This document shows, one piece after another, positions 47,293 to 59,194 of a stretch of DNA of 64,000 nucleotides. The notes under the pieces were generated by a model, which was not told where the DNA came from, ran no database searches, and saw only the letters and a program-made list of their open reading frames with translations. Source of the stretch: Psoroptes ovis. Its lineage: Eukaryota; Arthropoda; Arachnida; Sarcoptiformes; Psoroptidae. Each line of letters starts with the position of its first letter. The stretch's first letter is position 1. The stretch covers positions 1,116,001-1,180,000 of the forward strand of contig PQWQ01000009.1 of NCBI GenBank assembly GCA_002943765.1. The letters run 5' to 3'. A program made the translations under genes and the position numbers.

Positions 47293-47913
47293 TATTTTTC
47301 TTTTTCTTATTTGAAAAGATTTAAAAATATCATGTAATTTTTTCAAGAAAACCAAAAAGATTTATCTCAGAAATAAAAATGTACGAATGTTTTCGATATG
47401 TTTTCGGATTTTCTCGCAAAGAACAAAAATATGAAATTGAAATAAGAAAATTACGAAGAAATGGCACCAAAATCGCCATATATCTCTCCAGTTATTATTA
47501 CTATTATCGTCGTTATTATTTTCAATTTTTTTTACGGTCAATTAATTTTTTAATTTTCAAATATCTGAACAAATAATGAACATAAAAAGTTTCAAAGACA
47601 CTAAATAAAATGAAATAAGATGAAAATACATTCAATTCAATTCAATTCAATTCATTTCAATGTTCATAGATTTCAATTCTTGAAATGTCATCGTTCTTTC
47701 ATAGATGTTTTCTTCATTTTTCTCTGTTTGAAGAAGAAAAATGAAGAAAATGATTTAATTGAAATTATTTTTCTCTTTTTCGCTCGTCATTTCCATTCAT
47801 TCATTCAAAATAAATGAAAATGAAATGAAATGAAATATTTTTGACCAATGATCAATGTTGAAAAAAAAAATTTGATGTAAAATTAATGAAATTTATTTCA
47901 ATTATTAATATAT

Positions 47914-47993
47914 TTAGGTTGTCCGAAAAGTTTTTGCCGATTATATCGTAGGTAATCATTAGAAAATCGGCAAAAACTTATCGGACAACCTAA
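47914..47993 (+). mobile_element. MITE copy, subfamily B
   Basis: TTAGGTTGTCCGAAAAGTT to ACTTATCGGACAACCTAA. Interior almost identical to copy 29075 and nearly palindromic. Confidence 0.92.
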
Positions 47994-48658
47994 ATATACA
48001 TACGAATTAATTAATTAATTATTCTGGTACGAACCACATTTTTTTTTTGATTGAATGAATGAATGAAAATATGTTTGACCCGAATCAAAGAAATCGAAAA
48101 ATTCGGGTAGATTATTTGACCTAAATCAGGATTTTTTCAAAGCGAAAATTTGCCCAGAATTCTTTCCACGACGATATCTTTCGCCTTGATTAAACAGACA
48201 CACAGAGTTTCCTTTGGTCCCTTTCTTGGGTCCCTTCTCTTGGTGTCCAAAACGATTATTGTTTGAAATAAACAAATTTTTATTTCGTTCAACAAAAAAT
48301 AAATAAATTTCGGTTTAATGAACATGATTCACTGTGATTTTTCTTTGGGTTTCATGCGAAAAAAATAAAATGAAATGAAATTAACATCATTTGCGATTCC
48401 GAATTCGATTACATACGATTCTCTGTACATGTCAGAATAATCATAATTCTTAAGAAAATTTTGGTCATCCTTTGGTTGGTTTATGTGTTTGTTTGTTTGG
48501 TTCAATTATGTTTTAGACATTGATTTTTATTTTTTCATTTTCCATTGTTTTTCAATGGAAAAAACAAAAATGAAAAAATGAACAATTGTTTTATTTCGTG
48601 TATCAATAATTTTTATTTTTGTTTCATTTCATTTGATTATTACTACACTATTAATATA

Positions 48659-48740
48659 TTAGGCTGTCCGAAAATTTTATTCGGCTTAATCACAATAGAG
48701 TTGTTGATGAAAATCGGCCAAAACTTTCCGGACAACCAAT
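48659..48740 (+). mobile_element. MITE copy, subfamily A
   Basis: TTAGGCTGTCCGAAAATTT to CTTTCCGGACAACCAA, TA flanks. Confidence 0.87.
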
Positions 48741-48945
48741 ATATTATTTTTACTATTTCGACAATTTTTTTTTTCTGTTTTGTTTTGTTTTGTCCATTTA
48801 TTATTATGATTACAATTATTATTATTATTTTATATTGAAATTAATCACAAATGATTAGTTTCAAATGTTTTTTTTCAATTTAATTCATTTTTTTCAATTC
48901 AATTATTTCATTGTTTTTGATTATTTTTTTCTGGTTATTATTATA

Positions 48946-49026
48946 TTAGGCTGTCCGGAAAGTTCATTTTGATCAATCAATAGAGTTGCTTATGAAAATC
49001 GGCCAAAACTTTTCGGACAACCCAAT
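48946..49026 (+). mobile_element. MITE copy, subfamily A
   Basis: TTAGGCTGTCCGGAAAGTTC to TTTTCGGACAACCCAA, about 200 bp from the previous copy. Confidence 0.87.
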
Positions 49027-49575
49027 AATAAAATGCTATGCAGTGAAGCAAACTTTGATCATTTGGTTGCCAAATCGTATTATTATTAATGTGTTTATGT
49101 GTTTCATTTTTTCTTGTTTCATCGATTTGATTTGATTATTTTGTTTTTCATTTTAAATGTTTAATGGTTAAAACAACAACAATACAAACAACAGCGACAA
49201 CAGCAGTGATGACAAACAAACAAACCAAATCATCATCGTCGTTGTTTGCCCTATGAGTTTTGTCTCAATTTTGTCTCCTTACATACATGTCTCATGTGTT
49301 CATTTTCTATTTGTTTTAGCTTGAAATCATCATTAAATCGTTATTATCTTTAAATTTTCAAATTTTCATTTCATTCATTTTTCATTTTGTATGTGTGAGC
49401 ACATTATTTATCATTTGATGGTGTTTCAATTTACGCTTTCATCAACTTGGAATTTGAAATAAGATGAAATGAACAAATTTCAAAACAAATACAAATTTCT
49501 TTGTTTTTTCATTCATTTTCAATGCTTTCACCAATCAAATAATCAACAACGTGGTTTTCGAGTGCATGTTTTCAG

Positions 49576-52500
49576 TCGCAAACATCAAAGAATTCAAAAC
49601 TAACGAACGAACTGGTAGTTCCATTGGTAAGTTCAACGGTAAGTACATTTTTTGTGAAGAAATTTCAAATTTTCTTTGAATTCAAAATTCAGAATTTTCC
49701 TAACTGATTCTTAGTCTCATATCATCACCATATCAAACCATTTTTTTGGGGGGCTTTTCATTAATTAAAGAAATGGTTCATTTAATTTTTAGGAAGATTT
49801 GATTGTAATGAAACGGCAGAATCATTCATTCATTCATTTTTTGGATGACTCGAGAATATTTTTTTCCTCAGAAAAAAAATATTTCAACATTTCCAAGCCT
49901 CATACATTTATTTGTCAATTCATTGATGCTTATAATAACAAAAATAATGATGAAACGATGAGGTGATGTCACAGCTTATTGTTGTCAAAGGTATTAACCA
50001 TTATTTCATCTGTGAGGTATGGAAAATTATAAAATTTTTTTCTCAGAAAAATCAAATCAAATCAAATGAGATTTTCCCTTTTGAATTTTCAAATTATTTT
50101 TCCTAAATAATTATTTGATTTTGGGACGTTTGCATTGAACTCAGAGCTTGAAGATGCACTCGTGTATTGCGAAATACTGCTGTATTTGATCAATGTAAGT
50201 ATTTGTATTTGTTTGATTTTATTAGTAGAAGAGCGAGAGAGGGTGAAATGAAAAATCGAATTAAATTCATTGAAATTCTTTGAAATTCAAAGAATATGAA
50301 TGATCTCATGATTTGTACGGCTACAAGTGTCATCTTAAGTTGTCAAATTAACTTTAAAAAAATTATTTTTTTGAAATTTCTTTGAATTCTTTGATTTCAT
50401 TTGATTCTTTGATTTTTGAATTTTGGAAAATTTTCAGAAATTTTCCAAAATAAATTTTCATAATTTTGACAGAGAAATAGATCTTTGAATATCTTCGTAT
50501 AATTCAATAATATTCGTTCAAAAAAAAAAAAAAAAAAAAAAAAAGAAAAATTAGATATAAATATCAATGAAAAAGCGAATATATTTCAAATATTTTATTC
50601 GAAAAATATTTTAAATTGATTTCAATTTTCCAATTTTTTTTCAAAATTTCAATCCATTTGAAATATGATTGAATTAAATGGGAGAAAATTGACAGAAATT
50701 TCTGTGAGCTTAGATTTACATATTTTCATTGTTATAACCGATAACGATATATGGATTTGTTTGAATGTGTGGATCGCTGTGTGTATGGATGTTTGTATGT
50801 TTGTATTGTGCAAATACATATTTCAAATTTCAAATTTTTTCTCATTTCATTTCATTCATTCATTTCAAATACCCCGAAGTCATTTGGGGATGAATGTGAA
50901 AAAATGAAATGAATGAATGAATGGATATAAATTCTCAGTTCTCGTTCTTCTGTGTATGTGTACATTTGTTTGTTTGTTTCAACAAACGTATAAATGCGAT
51001 ATTTTTTTTTTATTATTCAATTATGTCAATTTTCACCGACATCATCAAAATCATTTTGAATTTGAATTTGAATTTGAATTCGGATTCGTTCGTTTTTCTT
51101 ATATTTTCAAAATTCAAAATTGCCAGATAAATGAATATTTTTATATTTGAAAATTAAGAAAATTGAAAATAACCCTCAAAAAAAAAAAACTAATGACAAT
51201 TGAAAAATTTTATTTTGAAAAATTTTCAAATCAAAATTTTTAAGAAAAAAAAAAAAAATTAATTTCCCATGTGTATAATATTTTCTTAAATGTATATATT
51301 AAGTTGTCCGAAAAGTTCTTGCCGATTTTCATGCGCAACTCTATTGATTAATCTAAATAAACTTTCTGGACAACCTAATATATTGTTGTACGTATTCATC
51401 GAAATTCAATGATATGATTTTTATGAATCAAATATTCATTGAAAAATTTATTTTCTTCATAAATTTTCAATGAATATTTGTCTATAGTTGCTCGTGTGTT
51501 TGTGTGTGTATTTTTGAATGTGTATTTATCATTTCCAATTCATTTTATTTTATTTGGTTTATTTCACCTTAGATCAGTTTCTTCTTGTTTTCTTAAATTT
51601 TCTTGCAAAAAATTTTCCGCATCACTTTTTGCTGTGGTATGCAAAATCACATTTTCAAATATTTTCATCCCCTTATTTCAAAGCGCTAATGAAATATGTT
51701 TGTGGGTTGTTGTTCGCGGTTAAATCCTGCAGAATTTGAAATGTCTTTCAAAGAAAATAATTCAAAGGTTTTACACTGGAATCGTTTGAACCACATAAGT
51801 GAATGAATCAATGAACTGGATGGAAAATGCCACAACGAAAGTATGAGCTTCAAAAGCTTTGTAAAGATTTTAAATTTATAAGTTTTTCTCAATTCTCATA
51901 CTCTACTCTTCTGATATTTGTAAATATGAAAAAAATATTTATTATTAATTTATATTTGATTGACCCAAACCAAATCTAAACGAATGTAGACGCGAAAATA
52001 CACCATCAACCAACAAAAACGTCGAACGTGACCAAACGGACTACGACCGGGTTAAAATAATAATAACAAATATTCAAAAATTTTCAAAATGAAAATTTTG
52101 ATTGACTTTCGAATTGGTCACGAATATTTTTTTGCTTTTTGCTTTGGTCTTGCCCCATTCATATACAAGGTTGTCCGAAAAGTTCATTCCGCTTAATCAA
52201 TAGCGCAATGCTTACGAAAATCGGCCAGAACTTTCCAAACAGCTTAATATTTTAGTGTTTATTTCTTTGATTTTCAATTTGAAAAATTGAAAAAATCTGA
52301 ATTAAATGAAATGAAATCATTTCAGATTTTCGAATCATTTCTCCTCTATTTTTTCTTGTGTAATTGGTAAATATATGGTTAATTCAGTGGCTTATTTCAA
52401 TGCAATGCAGCCCCTAAAATCAACCAACGAAATTCTTTGTATTTTTCGGTCCCCCCAGAACAAAAACCAAATGAAATTCTTGTTCTTTGGTATTTCGGTA

Positions 52501-54660
52501 TGATTGAACAAATGACTACAACCAAACCAGCAAATGAATGAAATTATTGTATATTTGTCACTAACGAATAAATTCTAATTTGAATTTCTATTTGAATTTT
52601 TGGATTCATTCCATAGGATGAACATATCTTATGGTATTGGTTTTTTCTCATATCATTGAAATTGTCAAATTGTTTTTTGATGCTTCAATGAACACACACA
52701 TGTACAGACAGAGGTCATGGTGAACAACAACAACGAAAAAAAAAAATTGAGAATGAATTTCCTATGGTAATGTTATGGAATCGAGAATATTTTTTTTTTT
52801 GGGCAAAAAAAAAATTTTCAATTACACTGAAATTCCACACATTTGCACATTTATTCTTATTTATTTTCATAGAATAATCATAATAATCGTCATCATATGG
52901 ATTTACTTTGAATAATTTCCTTTGAAAAAAAAAATGACTGAAAATAAAAATCATCATCATTTTCAATGAATGAATATTTGAACAATCTTTTTTTGGGCCC
53001 AAAAATAAAATATAAAAATTGATCAGTAAATTCATTGAATATATCAGGTTGTCCGAAAAGTTCTGGCCGATTAATCAATAGAGTTGCTTGATGAAAATCG
53101 GCCAAAACTTTTCGGACAGCCTAATATTTGAATTTTGAAAATATACATAAAATATTCTTATTTTTTTTTCTTATTTCACCAGAAATCGATCGCTATAAAA
53201 ATATATCGAAGCCAAAAATGAAATCAACAACATATTTATTGATGATAATAATAATATCAATAAACATTATCATATATTGATTTCTCGGGCCCCGAGAAAA
53301 AAATAAAGATTAGAATATTGGTCAATATTGCCGCCCGTTGTTTTCCTTTGAACACATTCAATCTTATATTTGTTTGTTTGTTTGTGCATCAATTCAATCA
53401 TTCATATTTATTTGTTGAATTTTCAACGAATACATTTATGCGCCTTCAAAATCAATGATAACTTGGGCTATAGATAATGGAAATATTCCTGATAATAATC
53501 AACATTGAAGAATAATCGACACTTATTCTATTTTTCATTCAGACCGGAATCGCCATTTAAATTTGGTATTCCAATATAGATTTTTGGAATTTCAAATTTT
53601 TTTTCGATCAAAACAATCAAAGCCTAAACCCTTTGATTTTTTTTCAGATCGAATCTTTCAGAGGATTTTTTTCTATACAAAAGTGATTGAAATTACTTGA
53701 AACGATGCTTAATTTCAGGACAATAATCCAGCATTTGAATGACCACAGAGTTCAACGTAAGTCTTGTGAAATTAATTAATCGAAATTCAATTCCCTGAAA
53801 TTCAAATTATCAAAATCAGAAAAATGAAACGATGATGGAAAGAACCAAAACCGTTTTGGATTTAAATCAATATCATTCAGTATGTATTTTGAAATTTAAA
53901 TGAAAAATTGAATTTTTTCTTTCCCGTATTTCATTTGTACGAGAAATGATCGATATTCGTATGGGAGAAAAAAGAGAATGAATGAGAGATATTCAGAATT
54001 GTCATCGTCTACAATATTCGCGATCCGCTTATTATTTATTATCATTTATTTGAACCAAATCATCGATAAACCATTTATCTAACAATAATTTTTCTTTTTG
54101 AATTCAAGAATTTTCCGAATATTTCAAGAATTTATTATTATTTGTAGAAATCGATTGGAATATTTGACATCCAAAAAAATTTGAATTGAAAAATTTCGAA
54201 GAAAATTTCCACCAAGCACATCATCAAATTCGATTGAATTTGAGAAATTGGAAATACCGAGAAATTCATTTTTGATACCGTTTGACAGCGTAACCAACAT
54301 TCAACCGCCAAATCAGCATCATCATTGTCAATGGAGAAAACACTGAAGCAAACAACAAGAAAAAGCAAACAAATGTTGTTGGTAACATGGAACATTGATC
54401 AATAACAACAACAACGACCACAGGGACAGGGACAATAAACCATCAATTTGCAGGGTTTACCCCTCATTCGATATTTTATTGTTCATCTGCTGCAATAAAA
54501 AAAATTGATGGAACCAAAGACCGAATTATCATTAATTCGTGTGCGCAAACCATTGGGTGATGAGATCTTGAACTTTACAAGAAAATTACAAAAATGCAAG
54601 ATGAGCTATTTTTTGTGTTTCACAATTAATCTACCATTCATTTATTTTTATTTGTTGTGA
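49576..54660 (+). CDS. tentative spliced transcription unit ending in a 50-codon frame
   Basis: Four exon-like pieces: 49576-49638 (donor AACG|GTAAGTA), 50145-50194 (acceptor ctcag, donor AAT|GTAAGTA), 53719-53756 (acceptor aatttcag, donor AAC|GTAAGTC) and 54454-54660 (acceptor aatttgcag). The last contains ATG 54508 and 50 codons to TGA at 54658. It begins MEPKTELSLIRVRKPLGDEI, which is not low-complexity and unlike the AT-rich background, then turns hydrophobic. I do not recognise it. TCAGTC at 49572-49577 matches the arthropod initiator motif, and its AG could instead be an acceptor. Such sites occur by chance every few kilobases, so the linkage is weak. The sequence beyond is repeat-rich, so a longer coding region may have been truncated. 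Confidence 0.28.
51299..51378 (-). mobile_element. MITE copy, subfamily A, reverse orientation
   Basis: TTAAGTTGTCCGAAAAGTT to CTTTCTGGACAACCTAA, TA flanks. Confidence 0.88.
52165..52248 (+). mobile_element. MITE copy, subfamily A, degraded
   Basis: ACAAGGTTGTCCGAAAAGTT to CTTTCCAAACAGCTTAA. Confidence 0.82.
53044..53124 (-). mobile_element. MITE copy with hybrid interior
   Basis: TCAGGTTGTCCGAAAAGTT to ACTTTTCGGACAGCCTAA. The left half starts like a reverse-orientation copy (GTTCTGGCCGATT) but the rest reads in forward orientation (AATCAATAGAGTTGC). The strand label is therefore nominal. Confidence 0.85.
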
Positions 54661-55599
54661 AATTGAATAGAGAAATTGGAAAAAAAGGGTTAAATCGATT
54701 AATACACTAACAATAATAATGACTGTTATGGAAAATTGAACATTGACCCTCAACCACCCTCAAATGTAAAATAATATTGTAATATAGTTATAGCGTAAAT
54801 TTAGCTAAAAAATCAAAAACTATTTATATGTCGATTTTCACCACATACAAATCTTCATTTACATTTACCCTACACTACAAGAAACAATCAACTACATCAA
54901 CAATCGGTCATACAGAACCATCAACTAACCATCATCAAAACACATGAAAAACATACATCAAACATTTTCACAAAAATACGAAACAAACATTCCCAGTAAT
55001 TACACTTGTAACAACAAATACAATCGTATACACAAAAAAAAAAACATAAAAATCACATTTTTGAAACACGTGTCATAAGATAAAGTCTTCAAATTCATTG
55101 ATAGTCGCCATTTATGAATTGTACCTGGATTAAATAAAAATATTGATTTTTTATAACGGAAATTATATTAGTTCCTAGAATCAACTACCACACGTGGCAT
55201 ACTATAGGAAAAATAAGAAAAATCAAATAAAAAATAATTGTAATTCAAATAACGCGTCTGTCTCACTCATAGGCAGAACAATTAAATATTTTCTATATAA
55301 TTTCAACATGTAGAGAATAATATTAGTCATAAATATACAATAAAATCACTTTTAATATTAATTAATAAATATCATATCATCATTACTCTTTGCAATATGC
55401 AACATTTCTTGTAAATTTTTTTAATTTTTATCCTGTGGCGCCGTCTGCCGCGTTTAAAAATTTTGAACTATGAAATTCAGTTGATCGAACACGGGTATAT
55501 AAAGCATGAAAAAAAACAAAAAAAATTTAAATTTTCTAAAATTGTTTTGTTTAAAAATTTTTTTCAATAACAAAAATAAAAATAAAAATTTTTTCTAAA
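54661..55599. other. repeat-poor spacer
   Basis: AT-rich sequence with no ORF or element that I recognise, leading into the 44-bp array. A short GC-richer patch (tggcgccgtctgccgcg) lies near 55436-55452. Confidence 0.5.
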
Positions 55600-56110
55600 A
55601 CTTTCAAATCTTTGTTGATTTTTGTGAATTTTTCAAAAATTTCCACGTACTATAGCTTTAGATTTTTGTGAATTTTTCAAAAATTTCCACGCACTATAGC
55701 TTTAGATTTTTGTGAATTTTTCAAAAATTTCCACGCACTATAGCTTTAGATTTTTGTGAATTTTTCAAAAATTTCCACGCACTATAGCTTTAGATTTTTG
55801 TGAATTTTTCAAAAATTTCCACGTACTATAGCTTTAGATTTTTGTGAATTTTTCAAAAATTTCCACGCACTATAGCTTTAGATTTTTGTGAATTTTTCAA
55901 AAATTTCCACGTACTATAGCCTTAGATTTTTGTGAATTTTTCAAAAATTTCCACGTACTATAGCTTTAGATTTTTGTGAATTTTTCGAAAATTTTGACAA
56001 TGAATAGTCTTTGATTTTCTCAATTTTTTCCAGATTTACTGCGTACTATGGCCTTAAATTTTTGTGAATTTCTCAAAAATTTTCACGTACTATAGCCTTA
56101 GATTTTTTCG
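55600..56110. repeat. 44-bp minisatellite array
   Basis: Eight units at exact 44-bp spacing (the CCACG of each at 55643, 55687, 55731, 55775, 55819, 55863, 55907, 55951), differing mainly at C/T in CCACG(C/T)ACTATAGC. They are followed by two or three diverged units to about 56110. Each unit contains the near-palindrome GAATTTTTCAAAAATTTCC. Confidence 0.97.
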
Positions 56111-56719
56111 AAAAATTCAAAAATTTTGTCGATGTATAACCTTAGATTTTTTCAAATTTCAATTAGTCTTTCATATGATTTAGGCTTTTTCGAATTTGAA
56201 AAATTTCAAATAAAAATGTCATTTATTGATAACTATGAATTTATGAATACATTATTATTATGAATACAATTGATATTAAGAAAAACTGCATTAAAAACGA
56301 CTGTTCAAGCGACAGCTTAATTTGATCTTGAATATTTGAGTTGAAAATGTTCATCCAGCTCAACGGCAAACGCACAAATTCATTGTCAAATGCCAATACA
56401 AATGTCAATTCAATGAAAAGGTTTAGATATAAATAGCTCAATGCTTTTTTCATTGCTTCATTTGCAGTCAACCAACATTGTTTTAATTTTATTTATTTGT
56501 TTATTTATTCATCATAAATCTTTAATTGTTCCCATTCCAATAGTCATTTCTGACACTTCAAAGCTTGTAAATATTATTTCTTGATTTATTTATTATTTAT
56601 TGAATTGATTGTTACAATTTTAATTAGGAACCAAGATCGTTTGTTGAAATATTAGAAGCCTTGTCCGCTTGGTATTTCATTAAAATTTCTGGCACGATAG
56701 CACGAAGAGTATCGTCGCG

Positions 56720-56970
56720 TCACAAACGACTTTGAGATGGCCTTAAATTTTTTCACGTTTTTAAAACATTTTCGAGGGTTTGTCTTAGACTTTTTCAAAA
56801 TTTTGAAAAAGTTGTGAAAGCTAGATAGCCTTAGATTTTTCGATTTTTCGAATATTTTGACGATGTATAACCTTAGATTTTTTCGATTTTTTTCAAAAAT
56901 TTTCACGTATTATAGCCTTAGATTTTTTCGATTTTTGAAAAATTTTGACCATGGATAGCTTTAGACATCC
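56720..56970. repeat. diverged relatives of the 44-bp unit
   Basis: Repeated ATAGCCTTAGATTTTTTCGA and CAAAAATTTTCACGTATTATAG motifs in irregular tandem. Confidence 0.75.
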
Positions 56971-57672
56971 TCAAATTCACAAAGGTTACATTAACAACAA
57001 GCGACACTTTATCACATTGAAACACCTTTCACAACACATAATACAAAATAAACTAACATATCACTGTACACACAACAATTTCTGTAAATAGTTCGCACAC
57101 ACTAACACCACAAATACATAATACTTTAATAATTTACAATTTATCATTTTATAATTTTTAAATAAGACTCATGTTGTCGGCGCATAGTCCCGCATTAGAG
57201 GACTCGAACCGACTTATTTTATAAATAAAATTTCTTCTCTCAAATTCACAAAGGTTATGGGCCTAATTATTTAAATGTCCTAAGATCCTATAGCCAAATG
57301 TTTCTCCTGATTTCCAAATGCTATTTATTTAAATGTCTAATAGCCGTAAATTTTTTTCCAATTTCCAAAGGCTTTAGCTTTAGTAATACTAAAACTTCAC
57401 ATAGGGCTTAGGCAAGTTCGCCAAGTTCCTAAGGTTTTTAGATTTGGTTCTTCCCCAAATTGCCAAGAGTATACTTCTCCGAATTTGCAAAGACTATAGT
57501 CTTGGTTTTTTCGATGATCATGGAACTTAACGAAGATTTATGTGCGTGTCCAACATGATTGTGGTCCAATTTCAATGCTGTCCATAATTTCGTACCAACA
57601 TTTAGGAACTAATTTTATATTGATGCTCGTGGTTCGTTCCCATCCGACAATAATGATATTCATGTTGGTCGC

Positions 57673-58009
57673 TTAGTGCGTGTCCAACAAGATCCTTAAA
57701 TTGAGTCTCTTCAAGATCAGCTTCAATTCTTGAAATCGATAAATTGAATCTGCCAGTGACATTAGTCTCATTGAACTAAATCGGTAGAGGTTAATTTCAG
57801 TTTCTATGCCCTGCAAAATTTCGCCCCAATATTTAAGCATAAATTTAATGAAATGGCTCGTGGTTTGCTCCCATCCGACAAAAATGAAATCATTTTCGTC
57901 GCCAAATACGTGTACAACAAGGTCCTGGTTTTCCGTATCTTGACGATCAGATCTATGGTTTAATTTCGATAAATTCGTTATGTCTGCCAACGATAATAGC
58001 CCGAATAAA
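57673..58009 (-). pseudogene. decayed member of an unrecognised duplicated gene family (unit 1)
   Basis: On the minus strand an acceptor (ACAATCTAG, AG 58011-58010) leads to an exon whose frame would start at 57990. Unit 2 has ATG there, but this copy has TTG. The frame then reads ADITNLSKLNHRSDRQDTEN and continues about 100 codons, including GWEQTTSHFIKFMLKYWGEI and GIETEINLYR, to a stop at 57673. An upstream exon ending at 58075 (donor TATG|GTAAGTATA) is conserved in unit 2. A third, partial and broken copy of the same module lies at 57536-57680. I do not recognise the family. Loss of the ATG and the truncated repeat suggest a pseudogene. Confidence 0.45.
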
Positions 58010-58194
58010 CTAGATTGTAAATTAATCAGTATAAATTAGTAATACAAAATTTAATTTAGACATAATATACTTACCATAAGATTACGGTAGATGAACCAGA
58101 TAAATTGTATAATACTCTGCAAAAACATTTCAAGTTATTTGAATAGATGTTGATGGTTGTTTGATTTGAAATTGAATGATAATTTCCATCAAGA

Positions 58195-58690
58195 TTCGAG
58201 CTGTTTATATACTAAATTTGTCTTGGTTAATTTTAATTGTAGTCAATGTATGAGTCTAATAACATCACAGTCATCAATCATGGAAAAATCTAGAAAATTA
58301 GAGAAGTTTTCTTTCTTCTTTGATCAATATTGTCATCTCTAATTCACATTCAAGATGAACATTTATCATTCATATTAATAAGATATGATTAAGTGTTCAA
58401 TCTTAGCATAAGAGTAAGTAACAAATTTCGATAAATTTTGAGTTGTCAAAATTTTTTTTTTGCCTATTTAAATAGGCGTTTGTCTTTTAGGAAATTTTTT
58501 TTTTAATTTTTCATTTCATGCAGGCAACGTCTTCAAAATTGGCTCGATTTATTATCGATGAATTTGGTAAGTTTTTGTTATTGTTTTGATGTTGTGCAGC
58601 ATGTTTTAACATTTGTTTTTTCTTCATTTAGTTCCTGATGGTATTATGGCCCAATAAATGTCGAAAGCGATGGTAGGTATTGTCTTATTG
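58195..58690 (+). pseudogene. conserved exon-intron pieces on the + strand of unit 1
   Basis: Donor AGA|GTAAGTAAC after 58413, acceptor CATGCAG before 58524, donor TTTG|GTAAGTTTT after 58566, acceptor CATTTAG before 58632. The middle and last pieces join to read ATSSKLARFIIDEF and VPDGIMAQ-stop. Unit 2 keeps the same signals (donor after 60926, acceptor before 61036, donor after 61077, acceptor before 61142) but not the reading frame. No product recognised; it could be a non-coding transcript. Confidence 0.4.
58430..58500. repeat. palindrome-centred repeat, copy 1
   Basis: Perfect 16-bp palindrome GCCTATTTAAATAGGC at 58462-58477, preceded by GAGTTGTCAAAATTTT and followed by GTTTGTCTTT. Confidence 0.85.
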
Positions 58691-58960
58691 TAAATTTCCG
58701 CGTACTATTGTCTTTGATTTTTGTGAATTTTTCAAAAATTTCCACGTACTAAAGTCTTTGATTTTTATGAAAATTTCAAAAATTTACACGTACTATAGCC
58801 TTAGATTTTTTCCAAATTTTCAAAAATTGAAAAATTTTGACGATGGATAGCCTTAGATTTTTTGGATTTTTACAAAAATTTTGAAGATGGATAGTCTTAG
58901 ATTTTTTCGAAATTTTCAAAAATTTTGCCGATGGATAGCCTTAGATTATTTCGATTTCTT
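58690..58960. repeat. diverged relatives of the 44-bp unit, second block
   Basis: Five or more imperfect units ending before a short + strand frame (58925-59155) that resembles 59692-59901. Confidence 0.75.
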
Positions 58961-59057
58961 CAAAAATTTCAAAAGACGATAGGCCATTTTAAATTTACAG
59001 GTTGTATTTCTATTAATTTTACCCTTAAGGTACTGATTTTTTTCAAATTTCCATCTA

Positions 59058-59180
59058 TATTGATTGATTTCACAAATCATCAAAAATGTTTGAATATGCT
59101 TACCATTGTTCGAAATAATTTGATGTTGCCACGCTGCCAGCCAAATGGAAAATAAAAAATCATCTTAAAGACAAATAGGG
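59058..59180. repeat. dispersed repeat, copy with palindrome deleted
   Basis: Near-identical to 62575-62697 over about 105 bp (TTGATTGATTTCACAAA, GATGTTGCCACGCTGCCAGC, ATCTTAAAGACAAA), but about 12 bp of the palindrome are missing at its right end. Confidence 0.85.
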
Positions 59181-59194
59181 AAGAAAATTTTTGA

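Larger units (their letters stand above)
44683..49571. other. 5' flank of the Ig gene; repeat-bearing spacer
   Basis: AT-rich; no supportable exon. Contains a 30-bp tandem repeat (45631-45720), four MITE copies (47211, 47914, 48659, 48946) and poly-T tracts. Promoter and any untranslated first exons of the Ig gene should be here but cannot be picked out. Confidence 0.5.
57440..58690. repeat. segmental duplication, unit 1
   Basis: Matches unit 2 (60085-61160) in order and orientation: TTGGTTCTTCC...GCCAA near 57456, the decayed minus frame, the conserved intron-like signals, the ACATCACAGTCATCAATCAT block at 58261, the palindrome at 58462 and the + strand exon-like pieces at 58524 and 58632. 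Identity is highest over 58195-58450, where it is near 90 percent by eye. Confidence 0.88.

Noticed and set aside
4355..53105. Recurring peptides (such as KFIPLN-ELFMKIGQNF and LGCPKS-NRV-ENR) in several short ORFs
   Set aside because: They are translations of MITE copies in different orientations and frames, not a protein family.
3523..53124. TTAGG at MITE ends, identical to the arthropod telomere unit
   Set aside because: It occurs once per end, never in tandem; coincidence.
57178..57225. GGTTCGAGTCC on the minus strand, like a tRNA B box
   Set aside because: The T stem does not pair and no A box or cloverleaf fits; at most a very old SINE remnant.
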